From positions 201,439 through 265,438 of the forward strand of contig NZ_AOLK01000011.1 in NCBI RefSeq assembly GCF_000336755.1: a DNA stretch of 64,000 nt, given 5' to 3'. This DNA is from Haloferax elongans ATCC BAA-1513. GTDB lineage: Archaea > Halobacteriota > Halobacteria > Halobacteriales > Haloferacaceae. A program made the translations under genes and the position numbers. The notes under the pieces were generated by a model, which saw nothing but the letters and a program-made list of their open reading frames with translations, searched no databases and was not told the DNA's origin. Positions 57,568 to 64,000 of this stretch are shown in pieces (the first letter of the stretch is position 1; every line of letters starts with the position of its first letter).

Positions 57568-59454
57568 ATGACAGAAAATACTGACAAATCAGTCTTGGAG
57601 CGGTTGGCGAGTCTCCCGACGGCCATCCATCCCACTGCGTCTCCGACCGGTGACGAAGTCGCCTTCTACTACGACGTAACCGGGCGCAACGAACTACACG
57701 TCCTCGACGTCGAGACCGGCACTATCGAACAGTGGAGCGACGGTGAAGTCCCACGAAACGCCCGCTGGCCCGTCGTGTGGGGTGCCGACGGCGACCGCGT
57801 GTTCTTCCACCTCGACGACGACGGTGACGAACAAAACGACATCTACGCTATCGACCGTTCGGGAACCGCAGAGCCCGTCGTCGAGATGGACGGGCAAGTC
57901 ACGCTCTCCGACGTGGGTTCCGACGGCGAGACGCTCCTCGTCGGGTCGTCCCGAGACGGACAGATGAACCTCTATCGACACGACCTCTCGACCGACGAGA
58001 CGACGAAACTGACTAACTACGACCGAGCAGTGTGGGGTGCGACGCTCTCGCCCGACTGCGACCGGGTCGCCTACGGAACGAACGAATCCGACGACGACAC
58101 CAACTTCGACGTGTACGTCGCCGACATCGACGGATCGAACTCGCGGAACCTCGACATCGGTGAGACTGGTGCCGAGGCGATGCCAGTCGATTGGGGACCG
58201 GAAGGTGACCGGCTGCTCGTCTCGGATAACACGCCTGACCTGAATCGCTGCGGCGTCTACGACCTCGCAACTGACGAGGTGACGTGGTTCGGAGCCGGTG
58301 ACTACGAAGAGGCCCCCATCGCGTTCGTCGACGATGGGACGAAACTTCTCGCAACCCGAATGCGTCGCGCCGCGACGGTCCCGGTAGTCTACGACATCGA
58401 ATCGGGAACAGCCACCGAGTTCGACCTCCCAGAGGGCGTCTCCGCCTTCGGACGAACGAGCGACCACTGCCTCTCGGACAATCGCGTGCTGGTGACGCAC
58501 ACAACGCCGACGACTCGGAAAGAACTGCTGGCGTACGACCTCGAAACCAACGCCACCGAGACGCTTCTGGAAGCCGACCACGGCGACTTCTCGACCGACG
58601 ACTTCGCCGACGCCGAGTACTTCCGATTCGAGTCTGACGGCGTGCCGGAGACGCCCGCGAAGGCCGTCGAACACGACCCATACGACGAACTGGAGATTGG
58701 CGCGCTGTTCTACGACTCTGGAGAGCGCCCATCGCCGCTAATCGTGAACCCACACGGTGGCCCCCGGTCGCAGGATAGCAAGTCGTTCGACCTCTACACG
58801 CAGTTCCTCGTCCAGTGTGGATTTTCCGTTCTACAGGTCAACTACCGCGGGTCGACCGGCCGCGGCCGCGAGTTCGTCGAGGAACTCTACGACGATTGGG
58901 GCGGCGCGGAACAGGGCGACGTCGCCACGGCGGTCGAACACGTCCTCGAAACCCACGACTGGATAGACGAGGACCGCGTCGTCGTCTTCGGTGGGTCGTA
59001 CGGTGGCTACTCGGCGTACTGGCAGGCGGTACAGTACCCCGACCTGTACGCCGCGAGCATCGCGTGGATTGGCCTCACCGACCTCCGGGAGATGTACGAG
59101 ACCACGATGCCGCACTTCCAAACCGAACTGATGGACGTCAACATCGGTTCCCCCGACGAGAATCCCGGCCTGTACACCGAGCGCTCTCCGATAACGCACG
59201 TCGAGAACGTCGATGCGCCGATGTTCATGGTCCACGGCGTCAACGACCGGCGGGTTCCCGTCTCGCAAGCGCGCTTGTTCCGCGACGCGCTCGACGACCA
59301 CGGCTACGAGGAGGGCGTCGACTACGAATACGAGGAACTCGGTGCGGAAGGCCACGCCTCGTCGGACATCGACCAGAAGATTCGGATGTTCGAACTGCTC
59401 GCGGACTTCCTCGACCGCCGCATCGAGACGACGACGGCCGCGGCCGACGACTGA
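57568..59454 (+). CDS. S9 family (prolyl-oligopeptidase-like) peptidase
   Basis: 628 residues. The N-terminal beta-propeller (about 1-370) has repeated WD/TolB-like blades such as RVFFHLDDDGDEQNDIYAID. The C-terminal alpha/beta hydrolase has the nucleophile in VVVFGGSYGGYSAYW (near 475), the acid in HGVNDRRVPVSQA (near 558) and His in GAEGHASSD (near 593). No signal peptide, so likely cytosolic. It cleaves short peptides, perhaps acylaminoacyl peptides. The start ATG is 26 bases after the palindromic TATA-like ATTAAGTAAT (57538-57546). Confidence 0.93.
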   Translation: MTENTDKSVLERLASLPTAIHPTASPTGDEVAFYYDVTGRNELHVLDVETGTIEQWSDGEVPRNARWPVVWGADGDRVFFHLDDDGDEQNDIYAIDRSGTAEPVVEMDGQVTLSDVGSDGETLLVGSSRDGQMNLYRHDLSTDETTKLTNYDRAVWGATLSPDCDRVAYGTNESDDDTNFDVYVADIDGSNSRNLDIGETGAEAMPVDWGPEGDRLLVSDNTPDLNRCGVYDLATDEVTWFGAGDYEEAPIAFVDDGTKLLATRMRRAATVPVVYDIESGTATEFDLPEGVSAFGRTSDHCLSDNRVLVTHTTPTTRKELLAYDLETNATETLLEADHGDFSTDDFADAEYFRFESDGVPETPAKAVEHDPYDELEIGALFYDSGERPSPLIVNPHGGPRSQDSKSFDLYTQFLVQCGFSVLQVNYRGSTGRGREFVEELYDDWGGAEQGDVATAVEHVLETHDWIDEDRVVVFGGSYGGYSAYWQAVQYPDLYAASIAWIGLTDLREMYETTMPHFQTELMDVNIGSPDENPGLYTERSPITHVENVDAPMFMVHGVNDRRVPVSQARLFRDALDDHGYEEGVDYEYEELGAEGHASSDIDQKIRMFELLADFLDRRIETTTAAADD

Positions 59455-59488
59455 CGCCCGCCGTCGTCGGACGGTCCCCCGAAAACAG

Positions 59489-59495
59489 ATATATC
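59489..59495 (+). promoter_or_regulatory. TATA box of the DUF373 gene
   Basis: ATATATC (59489-59495) is centred about 26 bases before the ATG at 59517, which selects that start over the ATG at 59508. Confidence 0.65.
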
Positions 59496-59516
59496 CCCAC
59501 GGCATAGGTGCCACCA

Positions 59517-60659
59517 ATGCTCTTGGTCCTCTGTGTCGACCTCGACGACGACCTCGGCCGCAAGACGGGTCTCGATACGCCCGTCGTCGGCCGACAGAAC
59601 GTCGAGGATGCGGCGGTCGCGCTCGCTACCGCCGACCCCGAGGACTCGGACGTGAACGTCCTGTTTCAGGGCATTCGCGTCCACGACGAACTCCTCGAAG
59701 AGGAAGACGAGGAGGTCGAAGTCGCCGCAGTCACCGGATTAGAGGGAAGCGACGTGAAGGCCAACCGCGCCATCGGCGAGGAGATAGACACTGTCCTCGC
59801 GAGCCTCTCGACTGGCGAACCCATCCACGCCATCGTCATCTCTGACGGCGCACAGGACGAGTCCGTCCTACCAGTCATCCGGTCTCGCGTCCCTATCGAC
59901 GGGGTTCGCCGCGTGGTCGTCAGACAGGCTCAGAACCTCGAGTCGATGTACTACACGATGAAGCAGGTCCTCGCCGACCCCGAGACCCGTGGGACTATCC
60001 TCGTCCCGCTCGGCATCCTGCTTCTCATCTACCCCTTCGTCACCATCGCGAGTTTCTTCGACGTTCCGGGTGCTGTCGTCCTCGGTCTCATCTCTGCGCT
60101 GCTCGGACTGTACACGCTCTTCCGAGGACTCGGACTGGAGTCCGCCGTCGACGACGCGGCCGACCGCGCCCGTAACGTCCTCTACGCCGGACGGGTGACT
60201 ATCATCACCTACGTCGCTGCCGCCGCGCTTCTCGTCGTCGGCGGCGTTCGGGGCATCGAACTGCTCCAAACCGTCACGGACGGCATCAGTGGCGACCCCG
60301 CGCCGGGACTCGTCCTCGCAGCGCTCGTCCACGGTGCTGTCGAGTGGTTCGCCGCCGCTGGTATCACGAGCAGTCTCGGTCAGGTGACAGACGAGTACCT
60401 CCATGACCGGTTCAAGTGGCGCTATCTCAACGCGCCGTTCTACGTGAGTGCTATCGCTATCGTCCTCTACGCACTTTCGGGGTTCTTCATCCCAGATGGA
60501 ATCGCTGGCGTGCAGACGTTCGAACTTCCCGGCCTCGCCGTCGCACTCACGGTCGGCACGCTCCTCGGTGTGCTGAGTACGCTCACTTTCGCAGTGGCGG
60601 AATCCCGCTATCCGACGGCCCCCGAGGGCGACCAACCCGCGTCTGTCACCCACGACTGA
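59517..60659 (+). CDS. DUF373 membrane protein
   Basis: 380 residues. The N-terminal soluble part (about 1-145) opens MLLVLCVDLDDDLGRKTGLD, the family hallmark, and contains HAIVISDGAQDESVLPVIRS. The C-terminal part has about six membrane helices, e.g. ILVPLGILLLIYPFVTIASF and VLAALVHGAVEWFAAAG. The acidic first strand (VDLDDD) may bind a metal. DUF373 is archaea-specific and of unknown function. The start is fixed by the TATA box 26 bases upstream. Confidence 0.92.
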   Translation: MLLVLCVDLDDDLGRKTGLDTPVVGRQNVEDAAVALATADPEDSDVNVLFQGIRVHDELLEEEDEEVEVAAVTGLEGSDVKANRAIGEEIDTVLASLSTGEPIHAIVISDGAQDESVLPVIRSRVPIDGVRRVVVRQAQNLESMYYTMKQVLADPETRGTILVPLGILLLIYPFVTIASFFDVPGAVVLGLISALLGLYTLFRGLGLESAVDDAADRARNVLYAGRVTIITYVAAAALLVVGGVRGIELLQTVTDGISGDPAPGLVLAALVHGAVEWFAAAGITSSLGQVTDEYLHDRFKWRYLNAPFYVSAIAIVLYALSGFFIPDGIAGVQTFELPGLAVALTVGTLLGVLSTLTFAVAESRYPTAPEGDQPASVTHD

Positions 60660-60720
60660 GTCGCCGACTGGCGTCTGCTTTTGTCACAACCGATCTGTCG
60701 CTGTCAAAAACGAGTCTCGA

Positions 60721-61563
60721 CTACCGTTCGCGAACCACGACGAACTCCGCAAGGTCGCGGAGGTAATCGAGCGACTCCGAGTCGCCGACGCCGGACGATT
60801 CGAGTGATTGCAGTGCTGCGTCGGCTCGATTCCGTGCCCGGTTGTTCGCTTCTTCGGGCGTCAGGTCTGTCACTTGGACGAGCGAGGGGCGGCCCATCTC
60901 GGCGTCCTGTCCGGTCGGTTTGCCCAGTTCTTCCGCGTCGGCGGTCGCGTCGAGCACGTCATCTCGAATCTGGAAGGCGACGCCGACCTGTTCCGCGTAG
61001 TCGCCGAAGGCCTCCACGACGTGTGCGTCGGCGTGGGCGGCGACAGCACCTAACTCGGCGGCGGCGCGGAAGAGCGCCCCCGTCTTCCGGCGGGCGAGTT
61101 CCATGTACTCGGCTTCGTTCGACGGAATAGCGACGATTTCGGTCGCTTCGCCCTCTCCGAGTTCGACCATCGACTCGGCGACGATTTGCATAGCTCGGTC
61201 GCTCGACGAAAGAAGAGCGAAGGCTTCTCCGAGCAAGCCGTCAGAGGCGGTGATAGCCGGTCCGTATCCGTACTCGGCCCACGCACTCGGCGTCCCGCGG
61301 CGGATGTCCGAGCGGTCGATGATATCGTCGATGACGAGCGAGGCGTTGTGGACGAGTTCGATGCCGACGGCGAAGTCGACGGCATCTTCGGGGGCACCAC
61401 CGATGGCCTCGCATGCGAGGATGGTGACGGCGGGGCGAACGCGCTTGCCCCCCGCCAGAGCGACGTGGTCCAGTTGGTCGGCGAGTTCCGACGGCTCGAC
61501 CGCCGAGACGACCTCTTCAAGGCGGTCGTTTACCATCGTGACCCGGCGCTCCAGGTATTCCAT
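60721..61563 (-). CDS. idsA: Polyprenyl diphosphate synthase (GGPP synthase type)
   Basis: 280 residues from the ATG at 61563. The first aspartate-rich motif is LVIDDIIDRSDIRRG (DDxxD, near 81-85) with GGKRVRPAVTILACEA before it; the second is FQIRDDVLDAT (DDxxD-like, near 205). Residues just before the first motif are HNAS, which leave room for a long chain such as geranylgeranyl (C20). It supplies the prenyl chains of archaeal lipids. Shorter than the about 325-340-residue members, so it may be one of several haloarchaeal paralogues; the numbered name (idsA3 in H. volcanii) is from memory. Confidence 0.9.
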   Translation of the reverse strand: MEYLERRVTMVNDRLEEVVSAVEPSELADQLDHVALAGGKRVRPAVTILACEAIGGAPEDAVDFAVGIELVHNASLVIDDIIDRSDIRRGTPSAWAEYGYGPAITASDGLLGEAFALLSSSDRAMQIVAESMVELGEGEATEIVAIPSNEAEYMELARRKTGALFRAAAELGAVAAHADAHVVEAFGDYAEQVGVAFQIRDDVLDATADAEELGKPTGQDAEMGRPSLVQVTDLTPEEANNRARNRADAALQSLESSGVGDSESLDYLRDLAEFVVVRER

Positions 61564-61719
61564 TGTCGGTTCGTAGGGTTGGGTAGGGAAGTACGTACCG
61601 GATTTCCGAGAAACCGAGAGACTGGGAGCGAGTGCGTGGTGGTTTCTGACCCCTGAATAGCGACGAGACTCGTCTCGGTTGGCGAGCGGAGGCACTGCCC
61701 GGAGTCGTACAGAACTGGA

Positions 61720-61899
61720 TTACTCGGCCACCTCACGCATCAAGACGAGTCGCTGCGTCCCCCCGAACTGTTGTTCGATTCGCTCGACGAGTTTGAACCC
61801 GTCTCTCCCCAGTTCGTTCAGTTGCTGCTCCGGGTTCTCTTTCTTCAGACCGGGCGTCTTTCCAGTGAGTTCGATGGTTCGGTATTCGTATCGTGTCAT
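61720..61899 (-). CDS. DUF4177-type small protein
   Basis: 59 residues: MTRYEYRTIELTGKTPGLKK, then NELGRDGFKLVERIEQQFGG and TQRLVLMREVAE. It has the short beta-alpha-beta pattern of DUF4177 with the NELGRDGFKLV motif (usually LNELGxEGWELV). No catalytic residue. TATA-like CATATATACA (about 61915-61925, minus strand) lies about 22 bases upstream of the ATG. The upstream in-frame ATG at 61959 lies beyond this element. Function unknown. Confidence 0.82.
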   Translation of the reverse strand: MTRYEYRTIELTGKTPGLKKENPEQQLNELGRDGFKLVERIEQQFGGTQRLVLMREVAE

Positions 61900-62029
61900 C
61901 GGTGATCCCCTGGTTGTATATATGTTGACAACACCGTAACTCACCCCGACGGTTCTCACAAACTGGTCACTGTCTCACTCGTTTCGGTGGCTCACGGCCG
62001 CAAAAATCTGGACCAAAAAGCGAGGTGAG

Positions 62030-62983
62030 TTATTCGAACTGTTCGATGAGTTCTGGCACCACATCGAACAGGTCGCCGACGATACCGTAGTCGGCGATGT
62101 CGAAGATGGGTGCGTCAGGGTCGGTGTTGATGGCGATGATGTTCTCAGCGCCCTTCATGCCAGCGACGTGCTGGACCGCGCCGGAGATACCGATTGCGAG
62201 GTACACCTTCGGCGTGACGACCTTTCCGGACTGGCCGACCTGCCGGTCCTTCGGGAGCCAGCCGTTGTCGACGATGGGGCGCGAAGACGACAGGGTCGCA
62301 TCGAGCGCGTCGGCGAGTTCCTGTACGAGTTCGATGTTCTCTTCTTCCTCGATACCGCGGCCGACAGAGACGAGCACGTCTGCGTCCGCGATGTCGACGT
62401 CACCGGAGCCGACTTCTTCGAATCCAGTTACGCGCGAGCGCACGCGAGAGTCGTCGATTTCGACGTCGAAGGCTTCGACGGCGGGTTCGCCGGCGGCTTC
62501 CGTGACGTCCCACTCACCGGGGCGGATGGTGACGGCAGCCGTGCCGGCGTCGACTTCGACGGTCGATTCGACCTTCGAGGCGTACATCTCTCGGGTGACG
62601 GTGAGAGCACCCTCGTTCTCCAGTCCGACTGCGTCGGTGACGAGCGGGAGGTCGAGTTGCTCGGCGACGGCGGGCGCGTAGTCGAGGCCGTTGACGGTGT
62701 TGCCCATCAGGACGTACGTCGGGTCGAGTTCCTCGTACAGCGCCGTGACGGCCTGCACGTAGACGTCGTGGTTGAACTCGTCGCCTTCGGCGACGGTGTG
62801 GATGGTGTCGACGCCGTCGAGTGCGAGTTCTTCGGCGAAGGCGTCCACGTCGCCGCCGATGACTGCGAGATGCAGGTCGCCGCCCGACTGCGAGGCGAGG
62901 TCGCTGCCGGCGGTGACGAGTTCGAACGACACGTCACGGAGTTCGCCGCGGCGGTGCTCGGTGATTGCGAGAACGTCGCTCAT
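62030..62983 (-). CDS. etfA: Electron transfer flavoprotein alpha subunit
   Basis: 317 residues. The C-terminal FAD-binding domain is typical: SSRPIVDNGWLPKDRQVGQS and YLAIGISGAVQHVAGMKGAE with NIIAINTDPDAPIFDIADYG, the ETF-alpha signature. The N-terminal half has the beta-like ITEHRRGELRDVSFELVTAG. It takes electrons from acyl-CoA dehydrogenases, forming a heterodimer with EtfB. The ATG overlaps the stop of etfB by four bases, so it is the second gene of an etfBA operon. Confidence 0.95.
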   Translation of the reverse strand: MSDVLAITEHRRGELRDVSFELVTAGSDLASQSGGDLHLAVIGGDVDAFAEELALDGVDTIHTVAEGDEFNHDVYVQAVTALYEELDPTYVLMGNTVNGLDYAPAVAEQLDLPLVTDAVGLENEGALTVTREMYASKVESTVEVDAGTAAVTIRPGEWDVTEAAGEPAVEAFDVEIDDSRVRSRVTGFEEVGSGDVDIADADVLVSVGRGIEEEENIELVQELADALDATLSSSRPIVDNGWLPKDRQVGQSGKVVTPKVYLAIGISGAVQHVAGMKGAENIIAINTDPDAPIFDIADYGIVGDLFDVVPELIEQFE

Positions 62984-63768
62984 TGGGCACCCACCCCCTT
63001 CTCGCGGAGGACGGTCGCAAGTTCGGCAGCCTGCTCCCCGGCGTCACCCTCGAAGTAGACGGCATCGGACTCCGTCTCTGGTTCGTACATGTCGGTCAGT
63101 TCGAGGTCGGACTCGACGGCGGACGCGTCGAGACCGAGGTCCGAAAGCGACATCGGCTTGATTTCCTTCGACTGGGCCTGGCGAATCCCGCGCAGACTGG
63201 CGTATCGGGGTTCGTTGATACCGGTCTGGATGCTGAGAACCGCCGGCAGGTCGACTTCCGTGAGTTCCTCGACACCGCCTTCGAGTTCGCGGCGGACGTT
63301 CGCGACATCGCCTTCGAGTTCGAGGTCGTTGACGACCGCGGCCCACTCGAAGTCGATTGCGGACGCCAGCGAGACACCCGTCGCACCGAAACTGTCGTCG
63401 TTTGCCTGCACGCCCGTGAGGACGAAGTCAGGCTCTTCCGCTTCGACGACGGCCGACAGCAGGCGTGTCTTCGCGCCCACGTCCAGCAGGTCGACGTCTT
63501 CGAGCGCGTCGTCCCACACGCGGATGGCGCGGTCGACGCCTTTCGCGAGGGCCATCCGGATGGTCTCTTCGGACCGCTCCGGACCGATAGTCACACTGAC
63601 GACTTCGACGTCGTCGTCTTCCTCGGCGAGTTGGACCGCCTCTTCGACCGCGTACTCGTCCCACTCGTTGAGGTCGTACTCGAGGAACTGTTCCGCGACG
63701 TGAAGACCGTCGAGTTCGAAGTCCTCTTCGACCTCGGCAACCTCCTTGACGGTTACGAGAACTTTCAT
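62980..63768 (-). CDS. etfB: Electron transfer flavoprotein beta subunit
   Basis: 262 residues from the ATG at 63768. MKVLVTVKEVAEVEEDFELD is the family start; the nucleotide-binding segment FVLTGVQANDDSFGATGVSLAS (split here as GVQANDDSFGATGVSLA) and LEGGVEELTEVDLPAVLSIQ follow, then SLRGIRQAQSKEIKPMSLSD. It binds AMP or FAD and pairs with EtfA. The in-frame TTG directly before the ATG is not needed. It is the first gene of the operon; a right-edge winged-helix gene lies upstream on the same strand, 71 bases away. Confidence 0.94.
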   Translation of the reverse strand: MKVLVTVKEVAEVEEDFELDGLHVAEQFLEYDLNEWDEYAVEEAVQLAEEDDDVEVVSVTIGPERSEETIRMALAKGVDRAIRVWDDALEDVDLLDVGAKTRLLSAVVEAEEPDFVLTGVQANDDSFGATGVSLASAIDFEWAAVVNDLELEGDVANVRRELEGGVEELTEVDLPAVLSIQTGINEPRYASLRGIRQAQSKEIKPMSLSDLGLDASAVESDLELTDMYEPETESDAVYFEGDAGEQAAELATVLREKGVGAQ

Positions 63769-63838
63769 CAACGTTCACTATTGAAAGGGGGCGAGTAAAC
63801 GTTTTCGCCCCGTGGCCGAGGTCGTCGCCGTCTTCCGA

Positions 63839-64000
63839 TTATTCTTCGAGGTCGTCCTCGTCCGGGAGGGAAATGAGGTTCTCCCGTCCGAGTCGAAGCT
63901 TCTCGACGCGACCGTTGTCCGCCATCGCCGATAAGAGTTGTGAGACTTTGGCGTCGGACCACCCAGTCTCTTTGACGATGTTGGCTTGCTTCATCCGGCC
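63839..64000 (-). CDS. Winged-helix protein, C-terminal part only (runs off right edge)
   Basis: The frame is open from the right edge to a TAA at 63839-63841, with 53 residues visible. MKQANIVKETGWSDAKVSQL and LSAMADNGRVEKLRLGRENL are the HTH and wing of a MarR/IclR-like winged helix, and the tail is acidic. The visible ATG at 63994-ish may be internal. Similar C-terminal winged helices end several haloarchaeal membrane-bound regulators (DUF7343-like); the N-terminal part is outside the window. A role in controlling etfBA is possible but unsupported. Confidence 0.7.
   Translation of the reverse strand, partial: GRMKQANIVKETGWSDAKVSQLLSAMADNGRVEKLRLGRENLISLPDEDDLEE

Overview
The window is a haloarchaeal chromosome segment, almost certainly Haloferax or a very close relative. 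It is GC-rich, its proteins are strongly acidic, and many genes have a TATA element about 26-28 bases before the start codon, which indicates leaderless transcripts. It carries archaeal-only genes (TFB, Trm1, LrpA-type regulator, RPA3 with its partner, DUF373, DUF1059, Tfx, Bat/HTH-10 regulators). From memory the gene order matches the Haloferax volcanii region from about HVO_0223 to HVO_0305 (MinD1, TFB, the beta-propeller protein, glnA/lrpA1, rpa3/rpap3, etfAB). No database could be searched, so this placement rests on recall.

Layout. 1-2825: the visible part of a very large HTH-PAS-GAF sensor/regulator of the Bat type, running off the left edge. 3.1-7.2 kb: a tandem DUF7344 regulator, then a tight row of haloarchaeal genes of unknown function ending in a MinD-family ATPase. 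7.3-13.8 kb: TFB, a small HTH-like protein behind two palindromes, a MaoC hydratase, a MinD-like protein without the P-loop lysine, HIT protein, uracil-DNA glycosylase, PRPP synthetase and a beta-propeller protein. 13.8-24.9 kb: SWIM zinc-finger protein, Trm1, YihY/BrkB and PAP2 membrane proteins, a methyltransferase, divergent glnA/lrpA1, aminopeptidase, threonine aldolase, CDF transporter and phosphoesterase. 25.1-36.6 kb: a membrane-tethered winged-helix regulator, Pi-type transporter, CNNM/CorB-type CBS protein, glutaredoxin plus cysteine-free peroxiredoxin homologue, Sua5/YrdC, Cas4-like nuclease, spermidine-synthase-like protein, methyltransferase, and a CoA-transferase/MaoC pair.

36.6-38.9 kb is the clearest foreign-looking stretch. 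It is an AT-rich islet on the 3' side of a tRNA-Pro gene. It carries a Tat-exported lysine-rich protein whose stop codon overlaps the start of an acidic partner gene, a lipoprotein, and a truncated zinc-ribbon gene at the compositional junction. This is my best candidate for an undescribed system.

38.9-64 kb returns to core genes: SLC13/RCK transporter, a Ski2-like helicase, a Tat-exported protein with a structured 5' region, cupin, M50 protease with CBS domains, CinA-like protein, racemase, HTH-10 regulator, and tRNA-His flanked by nested inverted repeats. Then come the rpa3-rpap3 operon, mannose-1-phosphate guanylyltransferase, an SDR without the YxxxK pair, Tfx, a TRAM protein, a radical-SAM protein with CX4CX2C spacing, an S9 peptidase, DUF373, a polyprenyl diphosphate synthase, etfB-etfA, and the C-terminal end of a winged-helix protein at the right edge. 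No CRISPR array, rRNA, intact insertion sequence or replication origin was seen.
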